Assembly: GCA_963662155.1 (NCBI GenBank)
Contig: OY759267.1
Location: forward strand, 18,188,561 to 18,252,560
Length of the DNA: 64,000 bases
Source: Lamellibrachia columna
Taxonomy: Eukaryota; Annelida; Polychaeta; Sabellida; Siboglinidae
Reading direction: 5' to 3'
This document shows positions 1-13,400 of the stretch, piece after piece. Positions within the stretch are counted from its first letter, which is position 1, and the number at the start of each line of letters is the position of its first letter. A program made the translations under genes and the position numbers. The notes beneath the pieces were generated by a model. That model was not told where the DNA came from, ran no database searches, and saw only the letters and a program-made list of their open reading frames with translations.

Positions 1-1172
1 ACACTCTGTAAATTAAGTGATTTACAGTGGCTGAATAAAATTTCAGTACTGCAGCTCATTTCGATTACGTCAATGGAACTCGCTTATAAAATTGATGAAT
101 GGAAACTGCCAACATGTATAAACACTTGGCTGCAGAAATCAATGCTGTTAATGCGACTGCACGAACTCTGCCGCATACATTCATTTAATCATATTCCATG
201 CAGCAGAAATGGACAAGACTTAGCTTTCACAAGCTGGCGGTGATAAGACGTAATCCGTGATCAATTCACCTAGGTGGTGCTCAGACTTGCCAGGGTCTAA
301 ATCTGGCACTTAACATCGAAGAAATGTCTTTCTATGTAGTCAGTTTCATCTGAGCCTGTAGGGCAGCGTTCACTTCGCAGTGGCGGCACCAACTGTTATT
401 GATCGGGCGAGCTCGTTCGCAACTGCCAGTTGCATTTAATTGTAGCCGATAAAACATGCGTGGTGCTCTTAGTTCTCGGAAACAACTTGAACAGATTCAT
501 TTGAAGAACTCTAATTGGCATGACTTTGTTATGCTGCACTTTGTAGGCTGTGACTTCGTGTGCCAGCCATTTTTGTGGAATGCATTTTCTACTGTTATTC
601 ACAAACTGGACGGGGACAATTATTTCCCAGGATTCCTTCTACTATGCTGCATTTCTGCGAGATCTCTTTAATTCGGGGCCACCTCAGACGAAGAAACATA
701 ATGACAGAAAACTGTAAGTCCTCTTATACATGCAGATGGAACAAACAAGCTGGAAAGACCCAGTAACGAGGAAGTGCTCAGTGTGGTATAGCAAACATGC
801 AACTGATGGAGGTTATCAGGAAAAGATAGCTGTGTAACCATTACAATACTACAGTGACAGTTTCAAGATAAGTGTGTTAATTAGGTTAATAAATAAATAA
901 ATAAAATTGCCAAATAAATTGAAAAAGCATGTTTACAAACAGCACTACAGTGACACTAGTAGCCCTGCTGGTTTGTTTTACCAACTGTCGTTACTATCAA
1001 TAGTTCAGTGTACTATCGATAGTTCAGTGTACTATTGATAGTTAAATGTTCCATCAATAGTATTGCACCATCACATTGACTACTGTTATGCAGCGATAGT
1101 TCAATGTATTGCTACATCACTAACTACGAGGCACGACAGACGAGTGGACTGGGCTGGTCAATAGGTACGTAC
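1..1172. other. Calsyntenin intron, no coding exon seen
   Basis: No further calsyntenin exon is recognisable on the minus strand. About 995-1065 holds four short copies of a unit containing ACTATCRATAGTTCAGTGT. The short ORFs at 396-766 match nothing I know. Confidence 0.6.
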
Positions 1173-1448
1173 TTTCACTGTCTGAGTTGCACAGAATCTG
1201 TTCCTTCTTGCCATGTTTCTTCTGTGCCTCCTGACCACTCGGAGAATGCTTCATCCACAGTGAGATTGTGAAGTGCGTGCTGAGGGTGTGGTTGAATGTG
1301 GTGGTGGGCACCTCCACGACGTTCGTCTTGCCGTCGAACGAGTAGATCTGGTCGCTCTCCTTCCCATCGTCTTTCGACAGCTTGGAGACGCCATGAGGCT
1401 TACTGGCAACGGCGTTCGGCAGCAGGTCAACGCTGCCGGTGGATGCAC
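1173..1448 (-). CDS. CLSTN: Calsyntenin exon 7: first part of LNS/laminin-G domain
   Basis: Reads GASTGSVDLLPNAVASKPHG, then DQIYSFDG and HFTISLWMKHSPSG, ending EQILCNSDSE. This matches LCGAAAGTAELLP, QVFEFNG, FTISVWMRHGP and ETILCSSD of vertebrate calsyntenins. It ends in phase 1 at a GTACGT donor. The following exon (RHHY... in other species) is not present before position 1. Confidence 0.92.
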
Positions 1449-4400
1449 CTACACGCCAGTAAACATCTCAGTAATCCGATGTTGGTAAAACATGCAAAAC
1501 GTAGCCGATTAAAGGTGGTAACAAGTGTTCATCATAGAATTGAGATCACTTGTGGCGATATATAAAATCCAAAGGTGTGAACATTAAATAACATTCGTTG
1601 GAAAAATATTAATATTTAATAAAAAAATTCTAATGCGTAACCTGTACATTTTATAGATGGCACATTCAGCAACTTTAATATTACAGGTCGAACTTTTGTG
1701 CGGTGGACATTCTTCAACTGTTACAATGTAACTGAATAAAGTTAAGTTAATTTAAACATATATATTATCGATGATCAGCATCGGTGCCAGCCTCAACCCG
1801 GACAAAGAGAACAACATTATCAACTTAATGTTAGAATCCAACGCAGAAACATGGAAGCTTCCAAGCTTTACATGTCGACTAATAATGTCACAACAATCCT
1901 ACCACAAACACACTGAGCTTCAGGAGGGAGCTGGTGAGGAGATGGTTAAAGTGGGCTGGATACATGAGGAGAACGTAAGGGGAACAGTTGACAAAGAGAG
2001 CGGACATGCTTGGGGTGGAGGACAGAAGAGGAAGACTGAGATGGGAGGACTGTTTGAAGAGAGATTTGGCGGGAAGGGTAGTCGAGAGAGAGGGATGGGG
2101 CTGTAAAGAAGGGTGGTGGAAATGGCAGTGAAAACGGGATCAGCGACGACGAAGAAGGGAAACAAAAATCAATGACCGGTATCGGTACCAGCCTCACCAG
2201 ACTTCAGGGATAAAGAGGAGAGCAACAACGTACCACAGAGTTTGCGCTGGGACTGGATGGAGTACGTGTCTCGGTCACAGCCCTTGCCAATGTGCTTGGT
2301 CGTCAGCTTTATGTGGGCATCAATCTCCGGGTTCTTGCAGGTGCCTGAGCACAGTTCCAACTTGGCATTCTCCGCAATCAGCTTGGTGTTACTCTCCGGC
2401 ACGTAGTCGATGCTACTGGCAATACCTGCAGGACACGCATAGATGACAGTCAGGGGAAGTCTGGAAAATGCGCTTGGCTAATGCGTAGGTAATCTTACAG
2501 TGGTCAGTTTACATTCAATTTAGCTCAGAAAAGAATGTACATGTTCCAGTAAGTATAACAATTAACATGTAAATCAGAACTAATTTTATATTGTCATCTA
2601 AGAAAGCTACTTTTTGTGCAAAGAATCTGGTGGTAAATAAAACTATATTTCAGTGCAATTCTCCAGCCTTCATTTTACTGATGCAAAAAAACAAGTACCA
2701 GGGCTCACACTATTTTCACAGGTTATGTATTAGGCACTCTACGGTAGCTCAATTCTCAACTGTTATTGTGATGGTAATGAGCACGCATTACACCCTGAGT
2801 TCAACTGCACAAATAACAACATTTCCAATAAGAGAAGACACTTGACACTTAGGATGTTTACCTTTCCATCCAGAACTACAGGTGGGCAGGACTTTGATGT
2901 TGACAATCAACTTCTCCGGCTTGCTGTCACTGCCTGGCTGGCATGTATCTACGGTCACCTCGATGATGTAGTTGTGTTTGTGGTTGTAATCAAGGGGCTC
3001 CGTATTGCGCAGTACACCTGACAACACATGACCTGGACATGAGGCACTCTGTCTGTTTGGTCTGTTCTGAGTGTCAGCTGTTACTCAGTGTTTACCCTGT
3101 GGAACAATGGAACTAGACGAGGGCCCAAAGGACTGTGCTCTGAATTTACACACAACAGATCGGGAATTTATACAAACAATTACATATTGTAGTACTGTGC
3201 CACACAGACTCTGACATATTCTGGTGATGGTGTAATAGATTACAAATAATTACAGTTGCAACTGTAAATGAACTAAAGCCAACAAGATTCCTGAATCAAC
3301 CTCTATAAAACCAACAAATGTCCTCAATCAAACTCCATAAAACCAACAAACTTCCTGAATCAACCTCTGTCTCTCTACGATAGAGCTTCAAAGATCTCTT
3401 GGATGTCAGGAAAACTCCCCACAGAAATTCCCACACTCTAAAAAGGGGGTAACTTTTGAATACCTAAGCTGCTCTTCCCCCTATATATACATACATGCAT
3501 ACACGCTCGCACCCACCCATCCACCCACCCACCCACCCACCCACCCACCCACCCACCCACCCACCCACCCACCCACCCAGTGCTAGTGCCCTGCGCGGGC
3601 CTAGAATTTGATCCCAAGCCCGGCCCGCAATTAGCAGTTAGAGTCCAGGCCCGGCCCAGGCCCGCAAACTATAATTTAGGCCCAGGCCCGGCCCAGGCCC
3701 GACCCAGACCGTGAATGTTTGGCCCAGGCCCGGCCCGGAAGTTTCAGGCCCAGGCCCGGCCCATACCCGCGGGCCAAAGATGGGTAAGCCCGCGGCCCGC
3801 TAAGTTTAGAGAAGATAAACCTATAATCTTATAACAGAGACGAAAAACAAATAAACTGTAAAACAGACTTATTGTTTTATTAAATAAAAAAGGTCCATAG
3901 TGTGCTGGGTGAGTTCTAAAAATTCAGCACCACCAACTTCTTCAAACTTACGAATATCCTGAAGAAAAATAAAGAAAAACTTCTTAGTGTCATTACTATT
4001 AAATATGGTAACATTTGTTATATTTGGCTTTAATGTATTGGTTTATTGTTAGGGTAGGATATTTGTTTATCTAACCCTGACTTAACCCATATCCAAGCCA
4101 TAATCCCAATTTATATTGTTAATTGAATTAGCTCAACTAAGTTAACATAATTTAATATGATATTTCAATTAAATGTCACCCACTGGCACTGACACCCAGT
4201 GGCATTTCCAGCAGGCCTGCAGTCACTAGCCTGAGACAGACATGTTCAGACATGTGTGAATTAGTACAAGTGTGAATGAATTAGGACTGGGGAGAAATAC
4301 CAATTACCAACTGGGTTGGGTACTGGGTACTGGGTAGTGGGCTAGTGGCCTAGTGTGCACTTGGCAGTGGGCAGGTCTTTCAGGTGGGCAATGTTTGGAG

Positions 4401-7400
4401 GGAAGACCTAGACAATAGAATGTCCACTGGTAGGGTCAAAGGGTGATAAGTTGATGGTTAATCATGGCTTGATTGCCTCTGCAAATATTTCTAAAGTAAA
4501 CATTTGGGGCTGGCTACTTCCAGCCAAGTGAACTTATGGGGTCATTAGATTCCATGCAAGGTCTCAATTTGCAACTATATAATACTAAAGAAATAATTTA
4601 AACATTCATTAAACGGAATTACAATTTATAATCAGTTTAAAAAAATAAAAATAAAGTAATAATCGGTGTTTTGTATGAATATTTTTATTATGTCCAGGCC
4701 CAGCCCAGGCCCGGCCCGCTCACACTAGGCCCAGGCCCGGCCCAAGCCCGATGTGTTTAAATTGTTTTCAGCCCAGGCCCGGCCCGGGCCCGCAGTATGT
4801 AGGCCCAGGCCCGGCCCGCAAAATTATGTAGAGGCCCGGCCCGGCCCGCGGGCTGCGGGCCGGGCCGGGCTTGGACCAAAAGCCCCGCCCGCGCAGGGCA
4901 CTAACCCACCCACCCCACCCAGCATTGAAAACCCAGTTGAGACAGCTCTTTAGGCATAAATATCAGCACATGAAATGATTTCCTTATTGCTTTGATGACC
5001 CATCTTGAATATATACACAGCTGGAAGCAGTCGCTATGAAAGTCCTGATCAGTCGCACATGTTTATGCATGAAGGCACTTATGACCCCCTGCTGCATCGA
5101 GTCATGTCCTCAATATGATTATTCACACGAATCCTTCTGCTCAGACAATGTGCATTGGTGCATCATTGGCAAATAACAATAAAGACCACGGGGAATGCTT
5201 CAGCCACAGACCATCCTCAGCAGAAGACAAATGCCTGCGGGACACGCCATGCAGTTCCAAGAAATGTGTGATATCTCAGACAAATTAACATCCACACAGA
5301 GCTGACGAGATCCACAGAGAGATGGGGACTGCCAGGAGTTGCATTGACAGAAAACTTGACCTTCTTGTTGCTTGACCAGACATGGGCTAAAGAACAGCTA
5401 CATGACAAATGAGTTGTACGGACAGGAAACTTGACCTTCTTGCTGCTTGACTGGACACGGGCTAAAAAACAGCTACATGACAAATGAGTTGTACGGACAG
5501 GAAACTTGACCTTCTTGCTTGACTGGACCTGTGTATTAAACATCAGAAGCATTTTACTGGTCAACTGGTGTACTGTTTCTGGAGGAACACAACATTCTTC
5601 TACAGTGGACATGTTGAGCTTTTTGTTCATTATAACTACCAGGCCAGTGTCCACTATATCCGGGAAATAATTGTTTAACTATTATAAGCAGCACTTCAAG
5701 ACAAGCAACATCCTCCAGGCAGTATTATAAATGGTCTGCACTGCATTTCAGGTCAAAATTCCTACCTGCAATATGATAAAGATTCCTAGTCTTAAATTGG
5801 TGTATATTAAACCAAAATGTGCGTATCTTGAAATATGAATGTGCCTGGATATCTAGGACTCTTCAGAACAATACACTTTATGTTTGCATTCAATAATCAC
5901 ACCAACTTCTGAAAATTACCATGCAGTTCTGGTAGTGAAAAATAACTGTAACTGATATAATAAAGACCGCACAGGGAGCCAATCGGTTGAAATTAATATG
6001 GGCAAACGGATGTTAAAAGTGCAGCTGTCACATTGCCCGGAAAATAATACTTGTATTATCTGACACCGAGCAATGTTTAATGAGCCTACTGTAGCGCCAT
6101 TCATAAACCACTGCCTGTGATTATGCATCTTTTGCTACTAATATCATGAGTCCATATCTGCATTGTCATGAATAAAACAATACCCAATAGTCTCAGCATA
6201 CGACAATATAGACTGTTAGTGAACAATGACTATAAAGATAAACACAACAATAGACGTGTTCTCTATGAAAGATGTGGCAATGCATGCTTTTTAAAAACCA
6301 CGTTATTTTATCAATATCTCGTATCGTCAAAATGTGTCCAAATATGGTCGTATTTTCTGCAGCTCTGTTCTGAGAATCCATTTCGATCATGTACAACAGA
6401 GTTGGCAGGTGTGAGATTTCATAAGCTCTGATGATGTTGTTCTCGCGGCTCTGGAGATAACTGTTGATCTAACATTACGAGTCCACCTGGCTAGATGATA
6501 TTATAGCACACCAGGTTCCAACTATCAGACCTGCCACACTTGTCTGGTTGCAATCTGTATTTCTGGCTTAAATTCTGTATAAATCCATACATAATTTTTG
6601 TTGGGTAATCAATCAGCCTATAGCATTCCGATCGAGTGTCGCAATCTATCTAGCTACAAAATAAGTTGGAAATCTGCCTAGAATCAAAAGTATTTGTGCT
6701 TCAAACGCTATAAATTTGTTGTTCGATTTTAGACTTTCGTGATAAACACAATGAAATGTGTATTTTATCATGATTTTTCCATTTGAAACAAATCTGTATA
6801 AAAATGGCATATGACCATATAACTCCAAAAATGCGTACTGAATATGGGAAATCTGTACAAAGTGACAGGTCAGGAGCTAGACAAATATTCCACACATGGA
6901 CAATATTAAAGCTGAACCTTCGGATATTTACCTTTGCTGTTGACAATGAAGGGTACACCTGGACTGGCCAGGTGAAAGTTGCATGCATGACCATGGGCAC
7001 GCAGTTGCACTATGCTCTCGAAAAGTTGACCCTCAACAACCTCTGCGATGTGGTCGGGTTCGCTGATTTGTACGACTTGCTGGTGTTGTATGGGGGCTGC
7101 AGTTATTGCTGCTGCCGCTGCCGCCGCTGCTGCTGCCGCCACAGTCACGGTTGATGCAGCTTTCACCTGCTCCACTTCAATGTGCACCTTCTCTCTGCAA
7201 GCATACAACAGAGCTCTTTAGTTTCTTACTTAAACGCCCTCAATTCATTTAGCCCGTCGCGAATCAGGTTCGTTGATGTTCAAATCTGTAGTGGGTAAAC
7301 AGTTTCAGTAATATGTGCAGTCATAAAATAATAAAAGAGTGCAGACAACTATAAAAATCATCAATTTAATGAATTTACTAGATCGGATAACTAGATTGGG

Positions 7401-10400
7401 TAACCAGATCGGACGACTTACGAAAGCCTGAATAGTCTTACGTTATAAAATATAGAGCCGGACCTCTTTTGTCATTTTGTTTGTGTGAGTGAGTTTATTT
7501 TTTGAAACTGTATACATAGCTACAAAATACTTTGTAATTCAGTATCAGGTTAACAAAGGAGCTTTATGGCTGTAACCAGTTAGGCAAGCACAAAATTGGA
7601 AAAACAATTACGGTTGAATATATATATATATATATATTATAACTAGTCGCCGTCAACCAATGATAATTATATCATTATAATGATAAATAACTGTAAAAAA
7701 CTGTAAACACCATCGGACATCTGACAATTAAATATCACTAGTGACTCTGGATGTTTGGGTAAAAAAACTGACCTAGTCATCTGAAAAATATTTAACCATG
7801 TTTTTTTCTTTATGACATGAACACGATATTCCTATCTATGCACCATTCTCAATTGTCATCCAATTTCATGAGAATTCACACAACATTTTAACCTAATTGG
7901 TCCAGCAATTTTTTATGTAGAAAAAGCCAACAATTTGATAAGGCTACAAAGATACATTGCAAAACAATATCATTGCATAATTTTTTAGAATTATTGTGAG
8001 TTCTCGAATTGATGTGTCAATAAAAAACACTTAAGAGCAGGTTGAAATGATAAGATAATGGTCAACTGTCAACTGAGTGTCCTTGGTTCCCTGAATGGAC
8101 GGACGGATGGATGGACGGATGGGAGACACAAGCTTTATTTGCACATTAGTTGTTAAAAACACAGTCATGCAAAACATGGTAGAACCATCCTGTGTTACAG
8201 AATCAATAGACACATGGTGGATGTCAAACAAACAAGACCCATCACATATCCATGTGTGAGTGTGAATGTCACCTTCTATAATGGTGTCACCTTCTATAAT
8301 GGTGTCACCTTCTATAATGGTGTCACCTTCTATAATGGTGTCACCTTCTATAACTGCATCACCTTCTATAATGGTGTCACATTATATAATGGCTCTTACC
8401 ACTAAGTTAAACAATTTCTCACTTGCCACCAAACCATCAAAACACAGACACCAGAAAACTATCCCATAACAGCCAAAATCTTACCAAATGTTATCAGATT
8501 ACTGTATACATTCTAATAACATATTCAATATCTAGCTTTTTTTTAGATAGTCCCTCCTCAATTCGTTAAGCCCATCATCACCGGGCCCAGTCAAAAATAT
8601 AATGTCATAGTTTGTCTGATGAGTTCATCAAAACTAAATGACGCATTTGCACAAACAAGCTACTATGTCATAGTGGATACTAGAGCTAGCATGTCGTAGT
8701 GGATACTAGAGCTAGCATGTCAGTGGATACTAGAGCTAGCATGTCATAGTGGATACTAGAGCTAGCATGTCACAGTGGATACTAGAGCTAGCATGTCAGT
8801 GGATACTAGAGCTAGCATGTCATAGTGGATACTAGAGCTAGCATGTCATAGTGGATACTAGAGCTAGCATGTCATAGTGGATACCAGATAAGTTTGACTT
8901 TTTGTGAAGAGATTCTAAAACGAGATGGGCGATAACATTTAATTGAGGGAGGACCATTAAGTATATTCCCATCATCAATAGTCACATTTTAACTGAGGGG
9001 GACCTATAAGTATATTCCCATCATCAATATTCACAGGTTTGCTTCAGTTTGTAAATTTTTTTATAAAATATTCTGACGCATATCTTCGTATCCTTCACAA
9101 AATGCACCATTTTAGTGCGAAAGGGCCACACGATAGCAAACAATCTACTGGTTTTACTGCCTGAAATAGCACTTGCATTAAGGTCCAATAAAATCACTCA
9201 AGTTGACACAGCACTGATAGTCATGCCATTTGATGGTAACGTAGGAGAGTAAGGAATTAATTACCAATCTCTTACAGTTCGCCTAGTAAATCAGCAATAA
9301 CCAAGACAATAGCAAGAGAAAATAATTATGGTCAAACTGAGAACTGCACAGCACACACACACACCAGCTCCATTATATAAGCTGGCTCGTAATCAAGGCG
9401 CACAATGGTAGGTAGGTCAAGTCTGATGAAAATAACATACATTTAGGCCAATGTTAAAATTTGAAGTGCTTGTTTTGCTGTGAATTCCCACAAAATCAGT
9501 ATGATTATGTAATCAAAACTTTGGGGAGATAACCGGCTAAACACCATTACTGCTTTGTTGACACAGCTTTCTGCCACACCTTTATTAAAAATTTGTGCAA
9601 ATTTTAGTCCAATTTCCAGATAAAAGAAATTTGGGTGGCGCCAAGTTAGAACAAAATATTTAATATATACACTACTGTAGGGAACATGCGTGAATGCATC
9701 CAGTAGATGTTTGCTTAGTCTAGTTTAGGACATGATGCATGTGTTTTAGTCGACCCAGACTGCATACACTTAAAGTACACAATACTACACACTACACCAG
9801 CAAGTGTACCCTTTATCTTGTACTTTGCAAACTTTGATATCATCTCAACTGCATGCCTCAAGCAGACACATTGCAATGAAATATTTACAATAGAACAAAA
9901 GAAGAGAGATGATTCTGCCCTAAGCACTTACCATGCAGACATCATAGCTGCAGGCGGCCATAAAGCAGACATTGATTGTGCTAGCTATGGCTGGCTTGTC
10001 TAGCCCTGCAACGGTGTGTAGAAACAGGGCTGTGGCCCCTATGAAAATGGTAGTGTTTGCCCTGGGGGTGAGCACAGAATGTAGACAATTTGCAAAAAAA
10101 TTCTATAATTTCCTACCATTAAGGTGAGGATCATGAACACTATCTAAATCACCACCCTTCTCCAGGGGAAGGCTTTAACTAAGTTTCCACGGCATAAATA
10201 TTGAGGCCTTCACATTGTATTTCACCAATCCACCCTTAAAATATTTTACTTGTCTCAGTAGAAATCCCCATCAGACTCTTGTAGACAATGACAGGTTATT
10301 TCCATGGTAACAGTGACCCGTTTCAGATGACAGTGGGCTTACCAGTGAAGGCAGAATGTATCAGATTGTTTACACCAGTACATGGCAATATGATGCCTAC

Positions 10401-13400
10401 TGAAATGCGTAATGCTGATCAAACTTACAAATAATAATGCTAATTTTTTCTCTCGGATGGATCCATCAGATAAAAAATTACAATCAATACCTATTTGTTA
10501 TGACCCTGCTGGAGGACAGACAAATCATGTATTAGAAATGTTACACACCAACATGTGCCTGTTATTATCTCATACAGGATGTGTATTGTTTCAGTAAAAT
10601 GCAGATTTAAGGGCTATAATTGTGGGAGAATGTTACTGTTCGAAGTTGCTTGTCAAAAAGAGTAATGTGCCAGAAATGTCACATTTCAAGCATGATACAC
10701 GTCACGCCATACACATATCTATTGACATTTTTTTATCACTTGCAACTAGGAACCAACACTTAATTAAAATTTTTACAAGCAGTACAACACTGACATACAA
10801 CTTTTTTATCCTTTCACGTCACATTTCACTGTAGCAAATCAAATTTGGATGCAGCATGTTATAATGAACGGCAGAGGATGTCTCAAAAATCCTGTTAGCT
10901 GTTATTTGTCACTTTTGGTTGTCAATAAAATAAATTCCATTTAACCTCTTTCTGGTGCTGTAGCAGCTGGGATGTGGTTCATATTAACCAAAATCTGCCT
11001 AAATCTTATTAGTGACCCTGAAAAACAATATGTGTCATGTTTTGTCTCTTTCTGGTTCACTAACTAGTACATTTAACACATTGCCATGGCCAGACTTTAG
11101 TAGACACATCTTCATTCCAACTAGTGATAGCGATAAGGCCCAGACAGCATGGCTTACTTAGTAGATAAGGCTAAGAGCTGCTGACGGAAATTTTACCACG
11201 GATACAGCATATCTGTTTGGAATGGTGGTTTAGTAAAAAAAATTATATCTTATTTACAAGAAATTCACAAACGTGGATTCCCGCATGCATTTTTTTTACA
11301 GCTAGCCCATAATGAATGTATTTTTTTACCGGAAAACTGTCGAAATTTGTTTCACTATTCAGCTACCCCAAAGTAGATAAGAATCGTGTACATTAAAGTA
11401 AAATCATCTGATCTGGTGTAGTTAGCAGAAAGAGCATAAAATAACCTGTGAACAAAACAGCAAACAAATTTACATGTGCTGCGTTGACACAGAGAAGACA
11501 CTGCTATTTTTAGACAAGGAGAAGTTTCACCTTTATGGTGAGAGTGCGATGACTCAACATGAGTGAACACAGCGAATGAAGGTAGGGACAGTTTGCCACC
11601 CATAGACAGGCATTCAACTGGAACAGGCCATGGAATCTACGCACAATGCTCAACGACACTGCATAGACTTGAAACACTGGATGCCTTACCCCCTGCTCCA
11701 AACAATCTGGATGACAGTCTGGATACCCTAACCCCTGCTCCAGACAGTCTGGATACCCTAACCCCTGCTCCAGACAGTCTGGATACCCTAACCCCTGCTC
11801 CAGACAGTCTGGATACCCTAACCCCTGCTCCAGACAGTCTGGATACCCTAACCCCTGCTCCAGACAGTCTGGATACCCTAACTCCTGCTCCAGACAGTCT
11901 GGATACCCTAACTCCTGCTCCAGACAGTCTGGATACCCTAACTCCTGCTCCAGACCACCTGGCTGACAATCTGGGTATCCTAATCCATGCTCCAGACATT
12001 CTGGATACACTACCTCCTGCTCCAGACATTCTGGATACACTACCTTTACCGCTCCATAATGACGTTTTCTTTTGACATATTTATGGAACGTTTCAGCTGT
12101 TCACAGGCCACATGTAAGGAACAATTTTGCCATTATATTCATCATCATAAGTTTTCCGAATACTTGCCTATGGAAAGGGGTATCTCAATTTCGCCTACCG
12201 ACATTATTTCCATTTTGCCTACTCTTCATTTGGATAGCTCCCCCATTTCGCCTACTCTCAGTTTAATGTTTATTAATTTATATAGCACCGAATCTATACT
12301 CAGTGATTCACCATCTCAGTACGCCTGTACTGATATAGCCATGAAACCACAGTAGATGAAATGGGAGTAGGCAAAATGGGCATGAATCATGGAAAGATGC
12401 TTAATTTCTGCTCGGTACGTGTGGTAAAAAGTTGTTTATATTTTGGTTCGTTTTAGTAACAATTCAAACAACATTTTTTAAACAATATTTTTCAGTTCAC
12501 TTTGACTATATTTTGGTATAACGCCCCTCAAACATTCAAATGGAATTAAACTTGTACAAAACAGACCTGAATACCTGGTATTACATACACATATTTTTTT
12601 TATATCACAGGCATGGAGCATCGCTGTGTGTGTGCAGTAGACATAAAAAACAGATCCCTGGCAACTTTACCAGTTGGCAACACATACACTGTAGCGAGAA
12701 ACTCTACTAAACAAGCAAGGTGGACTTACAGTTTTACAGCTCCACTGGGCATGCTAGTCAACAAGCAAGACACACCTATTGAAGCATGGCACAGTCGTGT
12801 GTGTTCACACATAGACAGAGAGTCGCCATTACACTAAGGGAGAATGTAGGTGAAAACGACAGCTGTAAATAGTTGCATGCTTTCAGCAAGGCTGTGTCTG
12901 TTCGAGTCTGAGTCAAGAGTGTCAATGCCATGACAACATACAATATGGGCATCAACACAGATGGGTTGAGCAGACGTTTAATTAAACCACTGCACTTCAC
13001 AAGGGCAGGCATGTTTGGCACAACCATAACTGTTTAAAGCTCCCTCCTCAATCAATTTAGCCCATCATGAATAAGGTTCGTTGATGTTCAAATTTGTAGT
13101 GTGAGAATGCATCATGTGCGGTCAGTTTAAAATGAGTGCAAACTTTTGTTAAAATCATCGACAGAAGTCACTTTGAGCGTTAAATTGAATGGTTGCCGAT
13201 CAATTAACTTGCGAAAGTGTGAATAGCCTTAGGCCATAGGTGGAGCCAGTGTTGCCATTTTTTCCTATGCGAAAGTAAACGTTTCTACATTGACTCTACC
13301 AATTGCATTTCTGCAATTTGTAACATGGACCAATTTGACCGCAACAATCAGGCACTAACCTGGCACTCTGGTGTCCTTTGTCGCAGTCATGACCGGCCAG

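Larger units (their letters stand above)
3018..6931. other. Calsyntenin intron between exons 4 and 5
   Basis: Besides the (CCCA)n tract and the element at 3584-4904, it contains a three-copy ~75-bp tandem repeat at about 5350-5530. The rest is anonymous AT-rich sequence; the 145-codon minus-strand ORF at 5217-5654 is caused by the repeat. Confidence 0.7.
7195..13359. other. Calsyntenin intron between exons 3 and 4
   Basis: Occupied by MITE family A copies (7232, 8549, 13039), a MITE family B copy (12185), tandem repeats (8264, 8660, 11690) and one copy of a dispersed repeat (10100-11040). No exon of any gene was recognised. Confidence 0.7.

Noticed and set aside
5217..5654. 145-codon minus-strand ORF
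   Set aside because: Mostly a 75-bp tandem repeat inside a calsyntenin intron and lacks the phase-consistent splice sites of its neighbours.
11690..11960. Telomere-like CCCTAACCCC motifs
   Set aside because: Only one and a half hexamers per 30-bp unit; not a (TTAGGG)n tract, so coincidence is simpler.
11510..12075. Three overlapping ORFs of 130-176 codons with repeated CLEQGLGYPD, SGAGVRVSRL or PDSLDTLTPA units
   Set aside because: Products of a 30-bp minisatellite within a calsyntenin intron; all three frames open because of the unit, not selection.
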